Positions 51,833 to 59,398 of a DNA stretch of 64,000 nucleotides are shown one piece after another. Origin of the DNA: DASYXT01 sp035934555 (lineage in GTDB: Bacteria; Verrucomicrobiota; Verrucomicrobiia; Limisphaerales; UBA8199). The DNA is taken from positions 158,634 to 222,633 of the forward strand of contig DASYXT010000141.1 in NCBI GenBank assembly GCA_035934555.1, written 5' to 3'. The notes below the pieces were generated by a model. That model was not told the origin of the DNA, did no database searches, and worked only from the letters and a program-made list of their open reading frames with translations. The stretch's first letter is position 1, and each line of letters opens with the position of its first letter. A program made the translations under genes and the position numbers.

Positions 51833-53962
51833 ATGAACGCAATCGAAGACCACGCGGCCGCCCTGCCCCGCCGGCAACCCGGAGCCAAGAGCCAGTTTCT
51901 TGCACGGCTCGCCCATTACCGCGAACTGTTGGTGCGCAAATGGTGGGTCCTGGCCCTCGGTGCCTGCGCCGGTCTCCTCCTCGAAGCCACTATCCTCCAT
52001 TTCCAGCGGCCATTGTATGTCTCCGTCGGCCAAATGATCGTCAACGTGAAACTTCCGCTGCCACAAGGAGCCGTCATTACCGAAGAATTGAATAATTTCC
52101 TCGGCACGCAGGCCTCCCTCATGCACAGCGACATCGTGATCGACCGCGCTTTCTCCCGCAGCGCCGCCGCCGCTACCAACGCCCCCGCCGCCCCGCCCGC
52201 ACTCAAGGTCTCCGTCTCGCCGCGCACCAGCATCTTCCTGCTCCAATCCACCTCGCCCGACCCCAGATTCGCGCAGGAGTTCCTCCAGAACGCCATGGAG
52301 GAATACATCCATCTGAAACGCGACATGCGCAAACAAGCGTCCGAAACCACCGTCGCTGAACTTACCCAGGAGGTGTTAGGCCTGGAAAAGGATCTGCGCC
52401 GAGCCGAGGAGGAACTCGCCGAATTCCAAAGCACCAACTCCATGGTTTGGCTCGAAGAACAAGGCAACACCCTCGGCGCTTACCTCTCGACTCTTAACCA
52501 ACGCCTCGAAGCACTCCACTCCGAGCACGACCTGCTGCAAACCCTCACGCTTGACCAAAACGTCCAGCGCCTGCAAACCCTCGGCAGCGCCGTCCCGCTC
52601 ACCGCCGACTCCTCCGCCGCTCCCGAGGATTCGCTGACCAATTCCCTCGTCAATAGCGACTCCCTCGCGCTGGACTACCTCAAAGCCAAGCAGCAACTGC
52701 TCCTCATGAAAGCCGAGCAACAGGACCTCGCCCAGTACCTCCGACCCAAGCATCCCAAGATGATTGCCACGGCCGAGGAAATCGCCCGCCGCGAACGCTT
52801 GCTGGAAATTTTCCGCCAACAAAACCTCGAGCAGCTCGAAGGCCGCAAAACCGCCGTCGCTCTCCAGATGCAAAACCTCGAGAAAAGCATCCAGGAATGG
52901 AACACGCGCATAGTCGATATCAGCCGCCGTTCGGCTGAGTACCAGGAGCTGAAAGCCAACGCCCAGCGCATCCAGGGCCTGTACCAGCAATTGCTCGGCA
53001 CCGTCCAGACGCTCGATGCCAACAAAGAAGTAGGCGCTGAAACCGTCTCGATCATGGAACCGGCGACGCCGGCGGTGGTCGATGATCACCAGCATCGCAG
53101 CAGCCTCCTCCTTGCGGCCATCGGTTGCGTTGCCGCCAGCATCGGCCTGTTGTTCCTGCTCGACCGCCTGGATGATCGTGTCAATTCCTTCAGTGAAGTG
53201 GAGGCTCTTTTCGAGGAGCCCGTTCTGGTCCAAATCCCGCGTGAAAAGCCGGCATCGCGACATGGCCAGCTCAAGCTCATCGAGCGCGAGGACTCCCGTT
53301 ATCCCTTTGCCGAAGCCTACCGCAATCTACGCTCGTCGCTGTTTTACATGACCGGTCCAGCGCCGCGCCCAAAACTATTACTGCTGACCAGTTCGATCCC
53401 CAATGAAGGCAAATCGCTTACGGCGGCGAACCTGGCGATCACGCTGGCCAACAGCGGTTCCTCTGTGCTGCTGGTCGATGCTGATTTGCGCAAAGGCGTG
53501 CTGCACCATCGTTTCGGTCTGCCATCGCAACCCGGGCTGAGCGCGGTGCTCACAAACACCCAGCCGTGGGAGCCGCTGGTCTTGCCCACTTCTTACCCCA
53601 ACCTATGGATCTTGCCGCGCGGCGCAGTCAGCCGGGAATCGAGCGAACTTTTCCTCGCGGAAAGCACGCGCGTCTTTCTCAAGGCCGCCAGCGCCCAGTA
53701 CGAGTTCGTGCTCCTTGATACCGCTCCGGTCCTGGCCGCCGACGACGCCACCAGCCTCGCGCCTCACGTTGATGCGGTCCTGTTCGTCTTGCGCGCCGAG
53801 CACACCTCCGCCCGGGTGGCGCATGCGGCGATGGATCTGCTCCACCAGCGCCATGCGCCCGTCCTGGGCATCGTCTTTAATGCCGTGCGCCCCACCAGCG
53901 GCGATTATTATTACAAGTACAAGGACTACTATGCCTCCTATCCTGCCGCCACCTCCGCTTGA
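51833..53962 (+). CDS. Wzc-like chain-length determinant/tyrosine kinase
   Basis: 709 residues. The Wzz domain starts with a membrane helix (WWVLALGACAGLLLEATI, ~38-55), followed by a long periplasmic coiled coil (~150-400) and a second helix (LLLAAIGCVAASIGLLFLL). The cytoplasmic BY-kinase domain (~470-690) has Walker A TSSIPNEGKSLTAANLAI, Walker A' VLLVDADLRKG and Walker B FVLLDTAPVLA. It ends in a tyrosine cluster (SGDYYYKYKDYYASY), the autophosphorylation tail. It controls polymer length and export. Starts 7 bp after the Wza-like gene. Confidence 0.9.
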   Translation: MNAIEDHAAALPRRQPGAKSQFLARLAHYRELLVRKWWVLALGACAGLLLEATILHFQRPLYVSVGQMIVNVKLPLPQGAVITEELNNFLGTQASLMHSDIVIDRAFSRSAAAATNAPAAPPALKVSVSPRTSIFLLQSTSPDPRFAQEFLQNAMEEYIHLKRDMRKQASETTVAELTQEVLGLEKDLRRAEEELAEFQSTNSMVWLEEQGNTLGAYLSTLNQRLEALHSEHDLLQTLTLDQNVQRLQTLGSAVPLTADSSAAPEDSLTNSLVNSDSLALDYLKAKQQLLLMKAEQQDLAQYLRPKHPKMIATAEEIARRERLLEIFRQQNLEQLEGRKTAVALQMQNLEKSIQEWNTRIVDISRRSAEYQELKANAQRIQGLYQQLLGTVQTLDANKEVGAETVSIMEPATPAVVDDHQHRSSLLLAAIGCVAASIGLLFLLDRLDDRVNSFSEVEALFEEPVLVQIPREKPASRHGQLKLIEREDSRYPFAEAYRNLRSSLFYMTGPAPRPKLLLLTSSIPNEGKSLTAANLAITLANSGSSVLLVDADLRKGVLHHRFGLPSQPGLSAVLTNTQPWEPLVLPTSYPNLWILPRGAVSRESSELFLAESTRVFLKAASAQYEFVLLDTAPVLAADDATSLAPHVDAVLFVLRAEHTSARVAHAAMDLLHQRHAPVLGIVFNAVRPTSGDYYYKYKDYYASYPAATSA

Positions 53963-54557
53963 TCGGGTAAACAGCGCCACCGCCGAACGCGTCTCACACG
54001 CGCCCGCGTGGTACTGCTTGCATACCCAACCCAGGCACGAACACATCGCCGCCGCGCACTTGCGCCAGCAACTCAAACTAGAAGCGTATTTGCCCCGCAT
54101 CCAATTCAAACGCTCGACCCACGCCGGGCCGATGTGGTTCACCGAGGCGTTGTTCCCAGGCTACCTGTTTGCGCGGTTCGCCTTCGCCGCCTGCCAGCGC
54201 GCCGTCCACCATGCGCGCGGCGTGCGCGGCATCGTTCATTTCGGGCCATATTGGCCTGCGGTGCCCCAATCAGCCGTGGACGAATTGCAGCGCGCGCTCG
54301 GCCCGGACCAGTTGCACATCGTGCCGGATTCCCTTCAACCAGGCGACGCTGTCGTCATTTCCGGCGGTGCCTTCGACAGCCTCCGCGCCGTCGTCACCCG
54401 CGTCCTTTCCAGCCGGGAGCGTGTTGCGGTTTTGTTGGATTTCCTCGGCCGCCAAACCCCCGTCGAGCTCGACGCCCGAATCGTGATTAAAGAAAACAAT
54501 AATCCCTACACCCTCTGCGGCGCCACTATCCTGGGCGCTAGTAGCGCGGGATCTTAA
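53931..54557 (+). CDS. NusG/RfaH-like transcription antiterminator
   Basis: 208 residues from ATG 53931, inside the end of the Wzc-like gene (32-bp overlap). The NGN domain (~25-120) has WYCLHTQPRHEHIAAAHLRQ and the ALFPGYLFARF core. The KOW-like part (~140-185) has LQPGDAVVISGGAFDSLRAV. This matches specialised NusG paralogs (RfaH, UpxY, LoaP), which load on RNA polymerase at polysaccharide operons and suppress early termination. Such genes normally come first; here it is last in the visible operon. Its target is probably this locus or a distant glycosyltransferase cluster. Confidence 0.87.
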   Translation: MPPILPPPPLDRVNSATAERVSHAPAWYCLHTQPRHEHIAAAHLRQQLKLEAYLPRIQFKRSTHAGPMWFTEALFPGYLFARFAFAACQRAVHHARGVRGIVHFGPYWPAVPQSAVDELQRALGPDQLHIVPDSLQPGDAVVISGGAFDSLRAVVTRVLSSRERVAVLLDFLGRQTPVELDARIVIKENNNPYTLCGATILGASSAGS

Positions 54558-54931
54558 GCTGGTTCTTACTGAGGAGTTCTCGCCGGGGTTTTGTCTCACT
54601 CGTCCCATCAGCAACCTTTTAAAAAACATATCGTGGTCAAATCAAGTGAAGTCAAACGGCAAAGTCGAGCGGCGTATTGCGCCAAAACTTTTGCTGCCAG
54701 CCAGCTCTGGACGCACGCCGGTGGGCAGGACGCTCCGTTTGGAAACGCTCCACGCCCCCACGGCCCCACCATTCCCCCATCCGGCCATGCCAATCCAACA
54801 TCCACCATCCATTCCCTCTGCGTTTCTCCGCGCTCTTTGCCCCTCTGCGTTGGAGTCACTCCGCCCGCTCCTCGCTGTCAGCTCCCCCTTCAGGTATTGC
54901 GCGGTCCGCTCATGCGTATTACCGTGACTCC
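54558..54931. other. 374-bp gap with low-complexity repeat remnants
   Basis: The region between the NusG-like gene and the RHH antitoxin has CCACC/CCCC-rich runs and fragments similar to dispersed repeats (CTCTGCGTTTCTCCGCGCTC near 54816, CCAATCCAACATCCACCATC near 54790). It looks like decayed repeat elements. No gene is supported; overlapping frames here have no recognisable product. Confidence 0.5.
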
Positions 54932-55207
54932 GTGACAACGATTTCACTCAAACTGCCGCAGCATTTGCTCAAAAAACTCGAAAGGGAAAGCCGCGCCCGC
55001 CGCACTACGAAATCCTCCCTGGTCCGGGAGTGTTTGGAACAGCAACTCCCTGACAAACCTTCCCTGAACCAATTACCCAAGCTGCCGCCCGGCCAATCGG
55101 TTTATGACACGGCCCTGCCCATATTGAAGCGGGCATGGGCCCGGCGCGGCCGCGGCAAGCGCGACTTAGCCACCAACCAAAAATACCTCCGTGCCTTCGG
55201 GAGATGA
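54932..55207 (+). CDS. Ribbon-helix-helix antitoxin
   Basis: 91 residues from GTG 54932. TTISLKLPQHLLKKLERESR is an RHH/CopG DNA-binding strand-helix, followed by RRTTKSSLVRECLEQQLPDK. The basic C-terminus (RAWARRGRGKRDLATNQ) is likely the toxin-binding tail. The stop overlaps the PIN gene start (ATGA), the usual coupling of toxin-antitoxin pairs. Longer in-frame extension upstream runs through repeat remnants and is not used. Confidence 0.8.
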   Translation: MTTISLKLPQHLLKKLERESRARRTTKSSLVRECLEQQLPDKPSLNQLPKLPPGQSVYDTALPILKRAWARRGRGKRDLATNQKYLRAFGR

Positions 55208-55617
55208 TCATCCTGGCAGACACCGGTCCAATCGTGGCGCTGATTGACCCGGACACGAAGGAACACGAGTGGATGCGCGATTGCGCCAAAGCTCTGCCTC
55301 GACCGCTTCTGACCAGCGAACCGGTGCTGACCGAGGCTGCCTTCCTGCTCACTCGGGACGGTTTCGATGCGGACGAACTCTTTGCCCTGGCGGACGACGG
55401 TGTGCTCGACGTCGGCCTCCAATTCAATCGCGAGCGCGCCGCATTGCGAATGCTGATGCGCAAATATCGGGGCGTCCCCATGTCTCTCGCCGATGCGACC
55501 CTGGTGCGCCTGAGCGAACTGCATCCCGATGCGCAGGTTCTCACCTTCGACTCCGACTTCAACATCTACCGCCGCCACGGCAACAAGGTCATTCCGGTGT
55601 TGATGCCGGAGGACTGA
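55204..55617 (+). CDS. PIN-domain toxin (VapC-like)
   Basis: 137 residues from ATG 55204. PIN acidic residues: D6 in IILADTGPIVALID, E42-type in LLTSEPVLTEAAFLL, D98-type in MSLADATLVRLSEL and a final D in LTFDSDFNIYRRHG. This set is typical of VapC-type ribonucleases. Targets in characterised members are tRNA or rRNA; unknown here. It pairs with the RHH antitoxin. This is the second RHH-PIN module in the window, unlike the first one in sequence. Confidence 0.86.
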   Translation: MIILADTGPIVALIDPDTKEHEWMRDCAKALPRPLLTSEPVLTEAAFLLTRDGFDADELFALADDGVLDVGLQFNRERAALRMLMRKYRGVPMSLADATLVRLSELHPDAQVLTFDSDFNIYRRHGNKVIPVLMPED

Positions 55618-55761
55618 AACCCGGTTTCCCGTCCCGCACTCAATGCCCTGCTGTAATACCGTGCGCGCCCGGTTCCTCCGTCCAAATCCGCTCCCCGCTC
55701 CACCCACATCCCCACTCCCGCCTTGACCTCCCCCTCTCCTTCCCCCCACCCTCAGTGCATC

Positions 55762-56748
55762 ATGCGTTGCTCACTGCTGCTCGCGGCTGGACTCATCGCC
55801 CTGCTCGCCGGCTGTTCCCAATGCCCCTTGCACCACACCTCGACCCACACCTCGGATTCCGGCGTTCAAATCACCCAACTCCCCGACCGCCTCCGCGTCG
55901 AAATCAACGGGCAACTCTTTACCGAATACTTCTTCACCAATGTCCCGCGTCCGTATTGTTACCCGGTGCTCGGCCCGGGCCAGGCGCCCATGACGCGCAA
56001 TTGGCCCATGCGCGACGCGCCTGATGAGCAACACGATCACCCTCATCACCGCTCCCTCTGGTTCGCCCACGGCGCCGTCAACGGCATCGATTTCTGGGGC
56101 GAAGAAAAAGGCTTCGGCAAAATCGTCCACGCCGGCTTTACGGAAATCCGCTCCGGGCGCTCGCTGGGGACCATCCGCGCGCGCGATAATTGGGTCGCGC
56201 CCGATGGAACGATTGTTTGCACCGATGAACGAACCTTGCGCATTTACAATCCCAACGACCGTCCGGAGCGCGTGCTGGATTTCGAGGTAACGCTCCATGC
56301 CTCGAACGGCGAGGTGACCTTCGGCGATACCAAAGAAGGCACGATGGCCATGCGCTTGGCTCCGACCCTGCGGCTCAAAGGCAAAGTCGGCCAGGGCCAT
56401 ATCCTCACCAGCACGGGCCAACGTGATGACCAGACCTGGGGCACCCGCGCCGATTGGTGCGATTACTCCGGCCCCGTCAACGGCCAACTCGTCGGCGTCG
56501 CCATCTTCGACCATCCGCGTAATCTGCGGCACCCGACCTGGTGGCATGTGCGCGATTACGGCCTGTTCGCCGCCAATCCCTTCGGCGAGCACGATTTCGA
56601 GCACTTGCCCGACAAACACGCCGGCGATTTCAAGCTCCTTGCCGGCCAGAGCGTCACCTTCCGTTACCGCTTTTATTTTCATTCAGGAGATGCCGCCCAG
56701 GCCGACGTCGCCGAACGCTACGCCAATTACGTTAATGGAAAGCTGTAA
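55762..56748 (+). CDS. DUF6807 (PmoA-like) lipoprotein
   Basis: 328 residues from ATG 55762, giving a lipoprotein signal with lipobox LLAGC (MRCSLLLAAGLIALLAGC). The domain matches DUF6807/PF14100, once annotated as methane oxygenase PmoA; that name is misleading and no methane oxidation is implied. Conserved segments are PYCYPVLGPGQAPMTRNWPM, DHPHHRSLWFAHGAVNGIDF (His-rich), and GVAIFDHPRNLRHPTWWHVR. Members are common near Gfo/Idh/MocA proteins in carbohydrate loci; the next gene encodes one, 4 bp downstream. Probably an extracytoplasmic enzyme in the same catabolic step. Confidence 0.83.
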   Translation: MRCSLLLAAGLIALLAGCSQCPLHHTSTHTSDSGVQITQLPDRLRVEINGQLFTEYFFTNVPRPYCYPVLGPGQAPMTRNWPMRDAPDEQHDHPHHRSLWFAHGAVNGIDFWGEEKGFGKIVHAGFTEIRSGRSLGTIRARDNWVAPDGTIVCTDERTLRIYNPNDRPERVLDFEVTLHASNGEVTFGDTKEGTMAMRLAPTLRLKGKVGQGHILTSTGQRDDQTWGTRADWCDYSGPVNGQLVGVAIFDHPRNLRHPTWWHVRDYGLFAANPFGEHDFEHLPDKHAGDFKLLAGQSVTFRYRFYFHSGDAAQADVAERYANYVNGKL

Positions 56749-56752
56749 ATTT

Positions 56753-58219
56753 ATGACTCAATACACACGCCGTTCGTTTCTCAAACGTTCCCTCTTCACC
56801 ACCGCCTCGTTGTCGCTGCTCCCTGCCTGGGCTGCCGATACCGGTTCCGTGCGCCGCCGTGTCCTGGGCGCCAATGACGATATTCGTTACGCCGTCGTCG
56901 GCTTTAACGGCCGCGGCCAGGACCACCTCAAGGAACTGGGCGGGCTGTCTGGCGCGCGGCTGGTCGCGGTGTGCGACGTTGACCGCCACGTGCTCGACCG
57001 CGAACTCGCCGCCTGCAAAAACCGCGGCCAACAGGTCCAAGGCTATACCGATGTGCGCCGCCTCCTCGACAACCAGGACGTCGATGTCGTCACCTTCGCC
57101 ACGCCCAACCATTGGCATTCCCTCGGCGCGATCTGGGCCATCCAGGCCGGCAAGGATGTCTATGTCGAAAAGCCCATTTCACATAACGTCTGGGAAGGTT
57201 ACCAACTCGTCGCTGCCGCCCGAAAGTACAATGCCATCGTACAGGCCGGAACCCAGTGCCGCTCCAATCCCGGCATGCGCGAGGCCATCGCCTGGGTTCA
57301 AGCCGGCAACCTCGGCAAGATTCGCTGCGCCTATGGACTCTGCTACAAACGCCGGCCCAGCATCGGCAAGGTCAACGGTCCGCAGCCGATTCCGCCCAAC
57401 GTAGATTACGATTTGTGGTGCGGCCCGCGCGACAAAGCGCCGCTCCGGCGCAAGCACCTCCACTACGATTGGCACTGGGTCTGGCCGACCGGCAACGGCG
57501 ACCTCGGCAACCAAGGCATCCACCAGATGGACATCGCCCGCTGGGTGCTCGGCCAGGACCGCCTCTCCCCGCGCATCCTCAGCCTAGGGGGCCGATTGGG
57601 CTACTCCGATGACGGCACCACGCCCAACACGCTGATTGTGCTGCACGATTACCCGGAAGCACCGCTGATTTTCGAAGTCCGCGGCCTGCCCACCAGCGCC
57701 GGCTCATCCAAAATGGATAATTACTACGGCGCCAGCATCGGCGTCGTCGTCACGTGCGAAGGCGGCCGCCTGGTCATCCCGAGCTACGATTCCGCGACGG
57801 CCTTCGACAAGAGCGGCGCGGAGGTTAAAAAATTCAAAGGCGGCGCCAGCCATTTCGCCAATTTCCTTGAAGCGGTGCGCAGCCGGGACCGCTCCCATCT
57901 CAATGCTGAAGTGCACGAATGCAACCTGTCCAGCGCCCTTTGCCACACCGGCAATATCTCTTACCGGCTGGGCAAACCGCATTCCCCGGCCGAGTTGAAG
58001 GAAGCGGCCAAGGACCGCCCGGAATTAGCAGACTCCCTGGGCCGCATGGAAGAACACTTGGCCGCCAACATGGTGGACCTGGCTAAAACCCCGGTCACCT
58101 TGGGCGCCGTTCTGGAAATGGACCCGCACAATCCCGAACGATTCCTAGGCAGCCGCCACGCCAACGCCCTGCTCCGCGACCCCTACCGCAAACCCTTCGT
58201 CGTGCCCGAACAGGTGTGA
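56753..58219 (+). CDS. Gfo/Idh/MocA-family oxidoreductase, Tat-exported
   Basis: 488 residues from ATG 56753, which starts with a twin-arginine signal, YTRRSFLKRSLFTTASLSLL. The Rossmann domain (VVGFNGRGQDHLKELGGLSG) has the intact EKP motif (DVYVEKPISHNVWEGY), unlike the similar protein at 3123-4481. GNGDLGNQGIHQMDIARW is in the substrate domain. It likely oxidises or reduces a sugar or cyclitol in the periplasm. It follows the DUF6807 gene by 4 bp and so is surely co-transcribed with it. Confidence 0.9.
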   Translation: MTQYTRRSFLKRSLFTTASLSLLPAWAADTGSVRRRVLGANDDIRYAVVGFNGRGQDHLKELGGLSGARLVAVCDVDRHVLDRELAACKNRGQQVQGYTDVRRLLDNQDVDVVTFATPNHWHSLGAIWAIQAGKDVYVEKPISHNVWEGYQLVAAARKYNAIVQAGTQCRSNPGMREAIAWVQAGNLGKIRCAYGLCYKRRPSIGKVNGPQPIPPNVDYDLWCGPRDKAPLRRKHLHYDWHWVWPTGNGDLGNQGIHQMDIARWVLGQDRLSPRILSLGGRLGYSDDGTTPNTLIVLHDYPEAPLIFEVRGLPTSAGSSKMDNYYGASIGVVVTCEGGRLVIPSYDSATAFDKSGAEVKKFKGGASHFANFLEAVRSRDRSHLNAEVHECNLSSALCHTGNISYRLGKPHSPAELKEAAKDRPELADSLGRMEEHLAANMVDLAKTPVTLGAVLEMDPHNPERFLGSRHANALLRDPYRKPFVVPEQV

Positions 58220-58278
58220 GCGATCAGTTACAGCACAATTCACCGCATGCTCTACACCCCCAGTCTGGCGAGGATTCC

Positions 58279-58305
58279 CCCTCTCCCCTTCGGAAGGGGA
58301 GAGGG
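58279..58305. terminator. 12-bp-stem hairpin after the oxidoreductase gene
   Basis: ccctctcccctt (58279-58290), loop cgg and aaggggagaggg (58294-58305) form a perfect stem 60 bp after the stop. It has no T-run but suits a transcription stop or an RNA 3' end. It is related to the repeat after phoU at 26443-26488. Confidence 0.55.
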
Positions 58306-58430
58306 CCGGGGTGAGGGGTCCCTTTATGTAGCCAACTCCACCGATGAGTCGGATAAAACGGACGAAAGCACAATTGTTCCAGTTACCGAGGACCGAGAAT
58401 AATCTCGACGAACCTAACCGAGAAGAGTAG

Positions 58431-58598
58431 ATTCTGCAAACCTTCAGAGACCAAAGTTACACGATCCAGCAAACCACCAACCCCCCACCTGGCAATTGGA
58501 ACGCCTACACCAACCTGGTCGGGGATGGTCTCATACATCAGTTCACAGTTCCGGTGAGCAGCGCCCAGGTCCAGTTTTTCCGTGTCCGTGAGCCTTAA
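58431..58598 (+). pseudogene. Remnant of a secreted protein: C-terminal beta module only
   Basis: Frame 58431-58598 encodes QTFRDQSYTIQQTTNPPPGN, then WNAYTNL and HQFTVPVSSAQVQFFRVREP before TAA. This matches the C-terminal module of the large secreted proteins in this window (compare ending RFFRLQTQ at 40690). A TAG lies immediately upstream, and no start or body is recognisable in 58220-58430. So it seems to be the tail of a gene otherwise deleted. Apart from the hairpin at 58279, the remaining ~430-bp gap shows nothing. Confidence 0.7.
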
Positions 58599-58647
58599 AC
58601 GTCATCGCCGCGAATTCAGCGGCGAAAGGAGAAGAAAGAAACGTCGT

Positions 58648-59073
58648 TCAAATCCGCTTCTCGTCCGCGTCGATGAAATCCACGAACAATTGGATGTCAT
58701 CCCGGTGGGCCAGGCCGGCCTGCTCTTTGCGCATTTTGAGCCGCGCTTGCATTTCCGGGTCGTCCTTCTTTGGATAATTCAACATCCGTTCGCGTTGCGC
58801 CGCTTTAACCGACTCCGGTTTCTGAGCATTCTTGAGCACCCAATCACAGACCTCGCCATCGGTGAGGCTCCCACGCACCACCTCAATGAACTTTTGCGCG
58901 TCAACTCCCGCCGTCTCGAGCCAGAGCCCATCGAACCCCTTGCAAAAGTTCGGCTGATAATCCGGCGCCAACTTCCCCGCCAGGTGCAACCGGATTTTAT
59001 CAATAAACCGCGGCAAATGCATCCAACCGCACATGGTTTCCCGCGGACTGCGTGGATAAATGATTTCGCTCAT
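58648..59073 (-). CDS. DUF5069 protein
   Basis: 141 residues, soluble. PRSPRETMCGWMHLPRFIDK at the start and LHLAGKLAPDYQPNFCKGFD are the DUF5069 signature. Function unknown; the family is found in Verrucomicrobiota, Planctomycetota and some other groups. It stands alone, facing the remnant gene on its 3' side. The upstream 325 bp (59074-59398) hold no recognisable gene or repeat, so its promoter and that of the AarF gene should both lie there. Confidence 0.85.
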   Translation of the reverse strand: MSEIIYPRSPRETMCGWMHLPRFIDKIRLHLAGKLAPDYQPNFCKGFDGLWLETAGVDAQKFIEVVRGSLTDGEVCDWVLKNAQKPESVKAAQRERMLNYPKKDDPEMQARLKMRKEQAGLAHRDDIQLFVDFIDADEKRI

Positions 59074-59398
59074 GCGCGAGATGATTGTTGTGCCAGCGGC
59101 ACAATGTCAACTCCGCCAGGCTTGCGACACTCCCCCAGGACTGAAGGCATGGACCTCGATGGTCGCAGCCCTCGCCAACCTCCCTCAGCGCCCAACCGGT
59201 GATATCCCGCCTTGCTACAGCAATTCGCCTACTTGTCTTCACTCCCGCCCCATTTACGTTGCACTGTGGTGACCCAGAGCGGTGTTCGACAGCTCAAACA
59301 GCCGGCAGCGGGGAAAATAGAAACCTTTTTCCTCTGTTTTCTCCTGTTCAGGTCTCGGCGACTCGTTTTGGGAACCGCACGCCAGCACCGCGCATGCC

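Noticed and set aside
55762..56748. Methane monooxygenase subunit (PmoA) as function
   Set aside because: The PF14100 name is historical; the protein is a lipoprotein with a soluble domain next to sugar-type oxidoreductases and is not a membrane monooxygenase subunit.
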